This document shows, piece by piece, positions 40,999 through 49,500 of a stretch of DNA of 64,000 nt (position 1 is its first letter; each line of letters starts with the position of its first letter). This stretch comes from Ensifer adhaerens (GTDB lineage: Bacteria; Pseudomonadota; Alphaproteobacteria; Rhizobiales; Rhizobiaceae). The translations under genes were made by a program, and so were the position numbers. The stretch is taken from the NCBI RefSeq assembly GCF_002007205.1, contig NZ_LAZS01000012.1, positions 496,001 to 560,000 of the forward strand. Direction: 5' to 3'. Below the pieces are notes generated by a model that worked only from the letters and a program-made list of their open reading frames with translations, made no database searches and was not told the DNA's origin.

Positions 40999-41609
40999 CG
41001 CGCGGCCTGCAGCATCTGCGGGTATTGGTTGCCGAGGATGAATTCATCGTCGCAAATGACATTGCGCTGTTGCTGGAGGAGGCGGGCGCGACCATCATCG
41101 GCCCCACGCCTACTGTTCGAGAGACGCTGAAGAGCCTTTCCATCGCGGATGATATCCAAGTCGCTGTTCTCGACATCAATCTGAACGGCGAGCTTATTTA
41201 TCCGGTCGCCGACGAGCTTGCGCGCCGTCAGGTACCGCTCATATTCTTCAGCGGATACGATTCTCTAAGTCTTCCAGAGCGTTTCAGTTCTGCCGCGCGC
41301 CTCAGCAAATGTCTTGGTTCCGCGGAGCTTGTGAGCGCCGTCTTTGAACAACACCTCCAGAATCTGTCTATTCTGACGCCGGTCGGTTCGCCCTTCCATG
41401 AACAGAGTATTGTCGACCTCGTTCCGGGGCTTCGTCTGAGGGCACGGAGGCTGATGGGGGATATGGTAGCTGCCGACGGTCTGGTCGAGCGCACGCTTGA
41501 GCGGGCCATTGTTCTGGCACCCCTCAGGTGCAGGTCACAATCGCTTGCGGAATGGCTCCACGCATTGATGGAAGTCATCCATAGCGAAAGCCCGTACGGT
41601 CCAAATTGA
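40995..41609 (+). CDS. Response regulator: N-terminal receiver plus C-terminal ECF sigma-region-2-like domain
   Basis: A 204-residue protein. Residues 8-120 are a receiver: acidic pocket E14-D15, phosphoacceptor D60 in AVLDINLNGE, and FFSGYD at 84-89, the FATGUY-type motif of stress receivers. Residues 138-198 (SIVDLVPGLRLRARRLMGDM, then DGLVERTLERAI) align with region 2 of the sigma factor at 43627-44145 (QVVDLIPALRAFARTFVSSS, DDLVQETLFRAL). PhyR anti-anti-sigma factors carry sigma2-sigma4 first and the receiver last; here the order is reversed and sigma4 is absent. It overlaps the upstream NepR-motif gene. Confidence 0.75.
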   Translation: MTRGLQHLRVLVAEDEFIVANDIALLLEEAGATIIGPTPTVRETLKSLSIADDIQVAVLDINLNGELIYPVADELARRQVPLIFFSGYDSLSLPERFSSAARLSKCLGSAELVSAVFEQHLQNLSILTPVGSPFHEQSIVDLVPGLRLRARRLMGDMVAADGLVERTLERAIVLAPLRCRSQSLAEWLHALMEVIHSESPYGPN

Positions 41610-41687
41610 GCCGGCCGCGACTGGATGCCTTACTTCATCCAGAAACCCACGGGCCGAGGCAACGAAGTGCAAAAGTCCCGATGGCGC

Positions 41688-41936
41688 TCAGTTCGGCCTC
41701 GGTTCTGTAACAGTGGGCTGAACACTTCCGCCGGCAGCCGGCTGTCTATCCTCTCTGTCTTGGCTCCATTCGACAATGCCCCAGACAACGAAAGCAAGCG
41801 CCAGACTTGCGGCAAGAACCAGGAAAATGCGCGCACCCATTCCTGCCTGCCGCGCCTCGCTGGCGGAGAAAGTGGTTCGCTCGGAATCGTGGGTCGCAGA
41901 CAGCGGCTCGCCCCGCTCGTCCAGTCTTTCTGCCAT
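41688..41936 (-). CDS. Small single-pass membrane protein
   Basis: An 82-residue protein. A polar N-terminus (AERLDERGEPLSATHDSERT), one helix (ARIFLVLAASLALAFVVWGI) and a polar Pro-rich tail. No family recognised. Ribosome-binding GGAG lies upstream and a GSR promoter 65 bp before the start, so the gene is likely real. Confidence 0.65.
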   Translation of the reverse strand: MAERLDERGEPLSATHDSERTTFSASEARQAGMGARIFLVLAASLALAFVVWGIVEWSQDREDRQPAAGGSVQPTVTEPRPN

Positions 41937-42000
41937 TGCACCTGCTCCATCGCGTGGTTTGTCCCTCCAGCCATTCCGCGGCCTCAGGTCGTAAGATCCA

Positions 42001-42025
42001 ACCTCTACGGAAGGAGTTGGTTCCC
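42001..42025 (-). promoter_or_regulatory. GSR promoter for the 41688-41936 gene
   Basis: Minus strand: GGAAC (42025-42021), 16 bp, GGTT (42004-42001). Confidence 0.65.
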
Positions 42026-42084
42026 AGCTTCGTTGTGGTGTCGGCTGTTGCGATTGCCGCAGAGGCTTGATCGTGCTTGACCGC

Positions 42085-42157
<73 letters not shown>

Positions 42158-42210
42158 CGACACGAAATGATCATGCGACGGGCGAGAGCAGCTCTCCTGT
42201 CAATCAGGAC

Positions 42211-42235
42211 GGAACAAATCTTGGACTCCTCGGTT
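42211..42235 (+). promoter_or_regulatory. GSR promoter for the DUF2934-CBS-HD operon
   Basis: GGAAC (42211-42215), 16 bp, GGTT (42232-42235), 34 bp before the start codon. Confidence 0.68.
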
Positions 42236-42269
42236 TGCAAGGCAAATCCACCACGGAGAGCACATCGTC

Positions 42270-42494
42270 ATGGATGACAAGGAAGAACGTATTCGCCGCC
42301 GTGCCCACACCATCTGGGAGAGTGAAGGGCGGCCCTTCGGCGAGGAAAAGCGGCACTGGGAACAGGCTCGCAGAGAGCTTGAGGAAGACGGGTCATCCGG
42401 TGCCGGCTCGGGCGAGGGGGAAGGCACTGGAACGATCGTGGCGCCGGCAACTGCTCCGCACGGCAAAGCTTATCGCGGAGCCGACGAAGGCTGA
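42270..42494 (+). CDS. DUF2934 protein
   Basis: A 74-residue acidic protein. EERIRRRAHTIWESEGRPFG followed by EKRHWEQARREL is the DUF2934 motif (a short helical unit common in rhizobial stress genes). The tail is Gly/Ser/Glu-rich and probably disordered. First gene of a three-gene unit, 17 bp before the CBS gene. Confidence 0.85.
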   Translation: MDDKEERIRRRAHTIWESEGRPFGEEKRHWEQARRELEEDGSSGAGSGEGEGTGTIVAPATAPHGKAYRGADEG

Positions 42495-42511
42495 ATGGAA
42501 GGAATGGATCA

Positions 42512-42949
42512 ATGCGCATTGCCGAAATCATGACCAGAGACGTGCATGTAGCGAGCCCGGACGACCTGGTTCAGGACATCGCACGAGAAATGGCTGACAC
42601 CGATATCGGGTTCCTGCCCGTGGGCCAAAACGACCGCCTTGTCGGCATGATAACGGACCGCGACATCGTGGTACGTTGCGTGGCGGCCGGTCGTGACGGG
42701 AAAACGCGCTTGGGCGACATCATGACGACCGATGTTAGGTACTGCTTCGACGATGATGAATTGTCGGAGGTCGCGCGCCACATGGGAGACGAGCAGATCA
42801 GGCGCATGCCGGTCGTCAACCACGACAAGCGCCTGGTCGGCGTCGTGTCTCTCGCAGACGCGGCGCGGGGAGACTCGGACCTTGCCGGCGTTGGGCTCAA
42901 AGGAGTGACGATGCCAGGCGGCGCCCACAATCAAAGGCCGCCGCAGTGA
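42512..42949 (+). CDS. Tandem CBS-domain protein
   Basis: A 145-residue protein made of two CBS domains: IMTRDVHVASPDDLVQDIAR with GFLPVGQNDRLVGMITDRDI, then IMTTDVRYCFDDDELSEVAR with RRMPVVNHDKRLVGVVSLAD. Such pairs bind adenosine nucleotides and sense energy state. Stand-alone CBS proteins are frequent in stress regulons. It overlaps the following HD-domain gene, so the two are co-translated and could interact. Confidence 0.92.
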   Translation: MRIAEIMTRDVHVASPDDLVQDIAREMADTDIGFLPVGQNDRLVGMITDRDIVVRCVAAGRDGKTRLGDIMTTDVRYCFDDDELSEVARHMGDEQIRRMPVVNHDKRLVGVVSLADAARGDSDLAGVGLKGVTMPGGAHNQRPPQ

Positions 42950-43605
42950 CCGATACTCGCGATAGCCGGCTCTCGTCGTGGCGTTCCCCTGATCCCTTGT
43001 CACCGGCCGAAGAATGCGCATGGGCGCGGGAAGTTGCCGCCCATGCGCACGCTGGTCAGCGTGACAAGGCAGGCGAACCTTACTTCAGCCATTGCCAGAG
43101 GGTTGCGGACGCTGTTGTCGGAGAGAAAGCCAAGACTGTCGCTTTCCTTCACGACGTCGTGGAGAAATCTCCGGGCTGGACGCTCGAGAGATTGAAGGAT
43201 GTTGGCTTTTCCCCGGAAGTTATCATCGCCGTCCAGGCCCTGACACGTCAGCCCGGAGAGACGAAGGACGCCTTGACGCTCCGCGCCGTTCCAAATCCCC
43301 TCAGTGTGGTGGTGAAACGTGCGGACCTTCAGGACAATCTCGCACAAGTGAAGCGCTTGGGCAGGAGCGACGCCGAGTATCGACGCAGGCTGAACCTGTT
43401 GGACCAAGCCTTACAGGAGAACATTGCCCTTCATGATCCTCGCGACGCAGGCCTGGCTAGGTCACGATCGGCTCTCTCGCCTGGCGACAAGAACGATGCT
43501 CGCGTTACCAAGGTTGTCGCGACGGCGGCTTTGGCGGTTGTCTCTGCCATTCTTCTCGGCGCAGCCGCGCTTGCGGTCTGGACCGAGCTGTTTGATGGGC
43601 GATAA
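42946..43605 (+). CDS. SpoT/MESH1-like HD-domain protein with C-terminal membrane anchor
   Basis: A 219-residue protein from GTG 42946, whose GTGA overlaps the CBS stop. AHAHAGQRDKAGEPYFSHCQ, LHDVVEKSPGW (HD at 69-70) and VVVKRADLQDN (Asp127) reproduce the metal-binding pattern of ppGpp hydrolase domains (small alarmone hydrolases). No synthetase or regulatory domain is present. Residues about 189-211 form a single hydrophobic helix, so it is probably membrane-tethered. Alarmone hydrolysis is inferred; another phosphohydrolase activity is possible. Confidence 0.72.
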   Translation: MTDTRDSRLSSWRSPDPLSPAEECAWAREVAAHAHAGQRDKAGEPYFSHCQRVADAVVGEKAKTVAFLHDVVEKSPGWTLERLKDVGFSPEVIIAVQALTRQPGETKDALTLRAVPNPLSVVVKRADLQDNLAQVKRLGRSDAEYRRRLNLLDQALQENIALHDPRDAGLARSRSALSPGDKNDARVTKVVATAALAVVSAILLGAAALAVWTELFDGR

Positions 43606-43626
43606 CTGCCGAGCCCAGTTACGGTA

Positions 43627-44145
43627 TCAGGGAACTGGAACTCCGCTCATTTGGCAGGCAAGCTCGTCGCGCGCTCGGCTGAGCCGGCTTTTGATCGTGC
43701 CCACCGCGCAGTCGCAGATGTCGGCGGCCTCCTTGTAGCTCAGGCCATATCCGGCAACCAGGATGAGCACCTCCCGGTGATCGGCTGCCAGAGTGTCGAG
43801 CGCTCTGCGAAGTTCGGCGTTCAAGACGCACCAATCCTGCGGTGCCGGCATCGGGATCGGCAGCTCGGCGCAGTCAATTGTGCCGGGAGACTCGCGCCGA
43901 CGCAGCTTGTACTGCGTGCGGAAAGCATTGTGCATGATGGTGAAGAGCCAGGACTTGAGATTGGTTCCGGCCCGGAAACCATCAATCCCGCGCAATGCCC
44001 GAAAGAGCGTTTCTTGCACCAGATCGTCGACTTCGAAGCTCGACGAAACGAATGTGCGGGCGAAGGCGCGAAGCGCTGGAATAAGGTCAACAACCTGGGT
44101 CTCCAGCGGCGGAGACCGCTGGTCGGTTTCGTGAACAGAAGGCAT
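43627..44145 (-). CDS. ECF sigma factor, candidate EcfG/RpoE2-type general stress sigma
   Basis: A 172-residue two-domain sigma factor. Region 2: VDLIPALRAFARTFVSSSFE, VDDLVQETLFRALRG, GTNLKSWLFTIMHNAFRTQY. Region 4: ALDTLAADHREVLILVAGYG, LSYKEAADICDCAVGTIKSR. There is no fused extension. Its own GGAAC promoter, the many GGAAC promoters around it and the two HWE kinases upstream suggest it belongs to the general stress group, though paralogues of the main EcfG are common in rhizobia. Confidence 0.88.
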   Translation of the reverse strand: MPSVHETDQRSPPLETQVVDLIPALRAFARTFVSSSFEVDDLVQETLFRALRGIDGFRAGTNLKSWLFTIMHNAFRTQYKLRRRESPGTIDCAELPIPMPAPQDWCVLNAELRRALDTLAADHREVLILVAGYGLSYKEAADICDCAVGTIKSRLSRARDELACQMSGVPVP

Positions 44146-44186
44146 TGAAACTTGCCTTTCGCAATGGCTGAACGTGCTCTCCTAAC

Positions 44187-44211
44187 AATGCGCCGCCGCC
44201 ATTTAAGTTCC
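44187..44211 (-). promoter_or_regulatory. GSR promoter for the sigma factor gene (autoregulation)
   Basis: Minus strand: GGAAC (44211-44207), 16 bp, CATT (44190-44187), i.e. GGAAC-N18-TT, 41 bp before the start. The rest of the 44146-44342 gap holds nothing obvious. Confidence 0.6.
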
Positions 44212-44342
44212 CGCTACAATGCGGCCTGATGCAACGCATTGATCGCCGGTCCTCATTCGCATCGCTCCCAAAGAACGGTGTGCAACCGGTCATTGACGAA
44301 GAGTGGTGCGGACGTCCGCCATGGTTTCGTCTCGCCGGACGG

Positions 44343-46376
44343 CTACAGCCGGTCTTTGGGAACCGTGAGGCGAATGACAAGTCCGTCCGGGTGCCACTGA
44401 CGGAGGATCTTTCCACCGAATTGCCTTTCGATGGTCAGCTTGGCGAGCTTGGTGCCGAAGCCTTCGGCTTCGGTTTCCGACACCGACGGGCCGCCACGTT
44501 CGGTCCAGATCAGCTCCAGCGCCCCTCCTTGATCGATACACTCAAGATCGAGATAGCCAGTGTCTGTCGACAGGGCGCCATATTTGGCAGCGTTGGTGGC
44601 GAACTCGTGCACGACGAGCGAAAAGCCTGTAATAGCAGCGCGGGAGATGTCCAGATCGCTTCCTCGGGTTGTTATCCGGCGCAGGCCCACGCCGGTCTCG
44701 CCGTCATACGGAGACAGCAAGGTCGCAAGCAGCGGCTGCAGGCTGGCCCGGCCATCACCGGGGCCGTTTGTACTCTGCGTCGGCAAGGTCAGCACATGGG
44801 CCCGTGCCAGTGACCCCAATCGTGCGACAACGGCCGTTGCGAGTTCATCGACCGATGCCGCTGACTTGGCGCTCAGCGACACCACGCTGCTGGATACCAT
44901 GAACAGGTTCTTGACCCGGTGCGCCATCTCCTGGATCAACAGGTCCTTCTGTTGTTCGGCCTGTTTGCGCTCGCTGATGTCGCGCGCAATCTTCGAGGCG
45001 CCGATAACCACGCCGGCGTTGTCACGGATCGGCGAAATTCTGAGCGAGATCGGTATCAGCACTCCGTCCTTGCGCTGGCGCAGCGTTTCAAAATGATCGA
45101 CTCGGTTGCCGGCGCGTACTTGCTCCAGGAATTCCAGTTCCTCGCCCTGGCGATCGCTGGGGATCAAAAGCGTGACAGGCCTTCCAACGGCTTCCTCGAC
45201 CGTATAGCCGTAGAGCCGCTCGGCTCCGGCGTTCCAACTGGTGATGACGCCGTCCAGGTCCATCGAAAGAATTGCGTCCTCCGACGACTCGACGATCGCA
45301 GCAAGCTGATGAGCCGCATGCTCGGCCTTGCGGCGGACGGTGACCTCGTGCGCGGCTGCCTTGAGCAAATGGGCGTTGTCGATCGCGATTGCGGCATGGG
45401 CGGCGATCGAGGTCACTGCGTCCTCCGCGTCGGCGGCAAAGATGCCGGGCTGATCGTGACCGAAGAACAACCCACCATGTACCTCGCCCGAGCGCGAAAC
45501 CACCGGAACTGCCAGATAGCTGACAACTGGCAGATGTCCTTCCGGCATGCCGAAATGCGGCGCCGATCTGCCATAGCGTGGGTCGGCCCGGATATCATTC
45601 GAGCGCACAACGCCCAAACCGCGGAACGTCGGGTCGAACACGGCGGTGTTGCGGGGCAGTTGGAACTTCTCGAAAGCCGCGCGGGACGCCCCCGAAAGAG
45701 CGTAAAGGGTGTATCGCTCGCCTTGCGGGTCAACGAGATTATAGAAGAAGGCCCCAAATTTAGCACCGGCGATTTCGGTTGCCGCGTCCGTCACCGCCTG
45801 GACGATATGGTCAAGGTCGAGACTGCTCGCGATCGTCTTGGCAATCCGATCGACCGCCTCCAGCCGGCGTTCCGCCGCCTTGCGCTGCGAGATGTCGAGA
45901 ATGCTGACATAGGCGCGTTCGTGGTGTGCGCCCTCGAACGTGATCGTGAATACCACGTCCAGTCGCCGCCCTCGAAGGGTGCGCAGAACGGTATCGCCCC
46001 CGAAACGCCGTCGTCCCTCCCAGATCGTTACCAGCTCCTCAAGGAAAATCGGTGCCGTCTCGGGGAGGAAGACGTTTGAGAGCGAGCGCAGCAACTCGTC
46101 TTTCTCGGCGGCCTCGAATAGTTCGACCGTGAACGGGTTGACGTCGACTATACGCACGCTCGCAATCGCTTCGTCCAAACGGTCGGGATATGTCGCCAGG
46201 TAGGCGCGCAGATCCTCGACGCCCTCTGATCGAAACGCGTGCAGGAGCTCGGAGACGCCGGAAAAATCCTGCTCCCACACCGCTACACCGGCATACTCAA
46301 AGATATCGCGGAACCTCGTTTCGCTCTCGCGGAAGTCCTGTTCAGATGCCTTGGGATCGCTGATTTCAACCAGCAT
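44343..46376 (-). CDS. PAS-GAF-PAS sensor histidine kinase of the HWE family
   Basis: A 677-residue soluble kinase. Residues about 15-170 form a PAS domain, 170-345 a GAF domain (RIAKTIASSLDLDHIVQAVT, AAHAAIAIDNAHLLKAAAHE), and 355-475 a second PAS (IVESSEDAILSMDLDGVITS). The kinase core has the phosphoacceptor His486 in EMAHRVKN, the N-box VVHEFATNAAKYGAL and WTERGG, which defines HWE kinases. HWE/HisKA2 kinases feed PhyR-type regulators of the stress response. No GSR promoter directly precedes it; it follows the hybrid kinase gene after 144 bp. Confidence 0.9.
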   Translation of the reverse strand: MLVEISDPKASEQDFRESETRFRDIFEYAGVAVWEQDFSGVSELLHAFRSEGVEDLRAYLATYPDRLDEAIASVRIVDVNPFTVELFEAAEKDELLRSLSNVFLPETAPIFLEELVTIWEGRRRFGGDTVLRTLRGRRLDVVFTITFEGAHHERAYVSILDISQRKAAERRLEAVDRIAKTIASSLDLDHIVQAVTDAATEIAGAKFGAFFYNLVDPQGERYTLYALSGASRAAFEKFQLPRNTAVFDPTFRGLGVVRSNDIRADPRYGRSAPHFGMPEGHLPVVSYLAVPVVSRSGEVHGGLFFGHDQPGIFAADAEDAVTSIAAHAAIAIDNAHLLKAAAHEVTVRRKAEHAAHQLAAIVESSEDAILSMDLDGVITSWNAGAERLYGYTVEEAVGRPVTLLIPSDRQGEELEFLEQVRAGNRVDHFETLRQRKDGVLIPISLRISPIRDNAGVVIGASKIARDISERKQAEQQKDLLIQEMAHRVKNLFMVSSSVVSLSAKSAASVDELATAVVARLGSLARAHVLTLPTQSTNGPGDGRASLQPLLATLLSPYDGETGVGLRRITTRGSDLDISRAAITGFSLVVHEFATNAAKYGALSTDTGYLDLECIDQGGALELIWTERGGPSVSETEAEGFGTKLAKLTIERQFGGKILRQWHPDGLVIRLTVPKDRL

Positions 46377-46520
46377 TTTTCACCGCTCCCACGAACTCCG
46401 GTTAAACAGCATCGTCGACGCAGGCACAAATCGCGGCAGGGGATCCCTGCGCAACGCAGAGCCTACAAAAGGTACCTCAAGCAAGAACAAATACAATCCA
46501 CAAGGCTGCCAGGCGTTCGA

Positions 46521-49500
46521 TCAATGACGCAGTCGGTGGACCGCATTGGTCCTGGTAACAAGCAGCGCTGCGGCTTCGATCAATTGCTGCGAGGTAAACG
46601 GCTTCATGAGCAGTCTCGCATCGGTAAAGCCCGCAGGCAGCGCTTCACGGCCGTAGCCCGTGACGAAGACGAAAGGAATCTTCTTCTCGGTCAGGGCGGC
46701 TGCAATCTCCTCGACCGATTGTCCGTGCAAATTGGCGTCAACCATCGCCCCATCCAGTTGTTCCTGGTCGATGATGCGCAAGGCATCCCCTATCGTCGAT
46801 GCCGGCCCTGCGACTTGCGCATGCTGTTCCTCAAGTACCGCGGCGATCTCGAAGGCAATCAGGGGCTCATCCTCGATAACCGCGAATGTTTTGCCATCGA
46901 TGCTCGCAACAGAGGACGCGGCAGTCTGTGGAGAGCCATTCGAAACAGGGTCTGCAAATTCTGCTGCGTTGCTCGCATCAGGTTCCAGGGGAAGGACGAT
47001 CTCCCAACGCATGCCCTCGGCCTCGACGGAGCGATGCGCGCGGCCCCCTCCGCTGCTTAGAACCTGTTCGATCAGTTTGGTCCCGAATCCCTGGGCGACG
47101 GGTGATCTTATGGATGGACCGCCGCGTTCCCGCCAATCAAGGCAAAGCGTACCATCGTTCAGCGTCCAATCGATCGAGACCGTGCCGGCGCGCGTCGACA
47201 GCGAACCATATTTGACGGCATTGGTGCCGAGCTCGTGCAACATCATGGCCATGTGCTGCGCCGTTTGCGGATCGAGGCTGATTGGCGGGCCGGATGCTAC
47301 CACCCGGTCATCGTCGACCGTCCCGGGCAGCAATTGGTCATGAATGATATCGTCAAGATCCGCGCCCTCCCAGCCAGTGCGGGTCAGAAGCGAGTGCATT
47401 CTAGACATCGATTGCAGGCGCCCGCTAAAGCTCTCGGCAAAGGTGGCAGGGTCCTTGGCAGAACGCAGCGTTTGTCGCGCGATGGCCTGAACCGACGCAA
47501 GCATGTTCTTGACCCGGTGGCTGAGTTCGCTCAGCAGGAGCTGCTGTGTCTCTTCTGAGCGCTTGCGATCGGTAATGTCTCGCGCGGCGCCAAACCACTC
47601 CACAACTTCTCCGTCGCTACCCAGAAGCGGTATGGCCCGCGAATGGGTCCAGCCAAGACTTCCGTCAACGAGAATAACCCGGTGGTCTACCTCGAACACG
47701 GCCTTGTTCCGAATGGCATCCTCGATGGTCGTCAGGATATGCGCCTGATCGGCGGCAGGGATGTATCTCTCGAGCCAACTGTCGCTTGGATCCTCAGTGT
47801 CAGCGACGAAATCCTTGCCTTGCAGATACCGCATCTCGCGCCAATCGGGGCTCATGCGATAGACGATGTCAGAGCTCGCTGTGACGAAGGCCCGGAACCG
47901 CTCTTCGCTTGCGCGCAAACGCTCTGCCGCTTTGGTTCGGTGGTGAGACATTTTGAGATGCGCCTCAACACGCGCCAGCAACTCGCGCGCGCTGAAGGGC
48001 TTGATCATGTAGTCGTCGGCGCCTGCCTGCATGCCCTCGATTCGGCTTTCCTCACCGGCGCGCGCTGACAGAACGATGATCGGAATGGTGGTTGTCTGCG
48101 GCTCCGAACGCAGCCTTTTGAGCAATTCCAGTCCATCAAACCCCGGCATCATGACGTCCGTGAGGATGAGGTCTGGTCTCTGAGACGCGATCGCGGCGAG
48201 CGCGGCCTCCCCATGGCCGACTACCGTAAGATCGTACTGGGCACCAAGCAGGCGACGCAGGTAGTCGCGCATGTCGGCGTTGTCATCCACCACCAACAGG
48301 GAATGGCGGCGGCCGTTGCGGGCTTGCGTCAGGTGGGCGGCTGGCTCGACCTCGGGCAGTTCGGCGTCCCGGCGGGAATCGGGTAGCCACCGAAGGGCCT
48401 CTTCCACAAAGGGAGAAATGCCAATTGCGGTTGACGGGCGACTTTCACTTGTTCCGGTTTGATCGACTGCCAGGTGGCCACTTCCTCTTGGGATGCTGAC
48501 CCTTAGGGTCGTGCCTTTGCCCAGATGGCTGTCGGCCGAAACCGTCCCACCGTGAAGTTTTACCAGCTCCTGAACGAAAGCCAGTCCGATGCCGGATCCT
48601 TCCCGACTGCGTCCTTCGGCGCCTTCGACGCGATGGAACCGCTCGAAAAGGCGGGGCATTTCTTCGGCCGGGATACCGATACCCGTATCGCGGACAGCAA
48701 GCACGAAGTTGTCTGCATTGGCGGTCAACTTGACGGCGATCTCTCCTTCCAATGTGAACTTGAATGCATTGGAGAGGAGATTGAGCACGATCTTTTCCCA
48801 CATCTGGCGATCAACATGGGCCGCTTCGGGAAGCGGTGGTGTATCGACGGTCAAACGCAAGCCGGCTTTTTCCGTTGCAGAGCGAAATGCACTCGCAAGT
48901 TCCGCCGTTGCCGCGGCAAGATCTGTCGGCTCAAAATGCGCCTGCAGCCGACCCGCCTCGATGCGTGAGAATTCAAGCAGCGTGTTCACCAGCTTAAGCA
49001 GGCGAAGGGAGTTGCGATGCGCGATAAGGAGCCGTTCGCGGTCGTCGGGTGGCTGGTTACCACGGGCCAGGAGGTCTTCGATGTGGCCGAGCATCAGCGT
49101 CAGCGGCGTGCGAAACTCATGACTGACATTCGAAAAGAACACGGTCTTTGCTCGGTCGATTTCCGCAAGAGCCTCTGCGCGCTTACGCTCTTCTTCATAG
49201 GACTGAGCATTCGTTATCGCACTGGCGACCTGTGCTTTCATGAGCTGCAAGAAATCATAGTAATGTTCGTCAAGTTTTAGCCGTGGATTGATGCCGGCGA
49301 CTAAGTAACCGGCAGCTTCAGGCGCATTGGCAGCGGCAAGCGGCAGCACGATTGCGGTGTCCGGCAGATCGAGGGGGCGCTCGCCTGCCAATGCCTGGAA
49401 ACGCGAGCCCAGATCATTGACGACGCGTGGTGCCAACGTCATGTCAAAGTGCCAGCTTTTGCCGCGATCGGCTTGCCCCAAAGAGACCGTTTGCGGGCAC

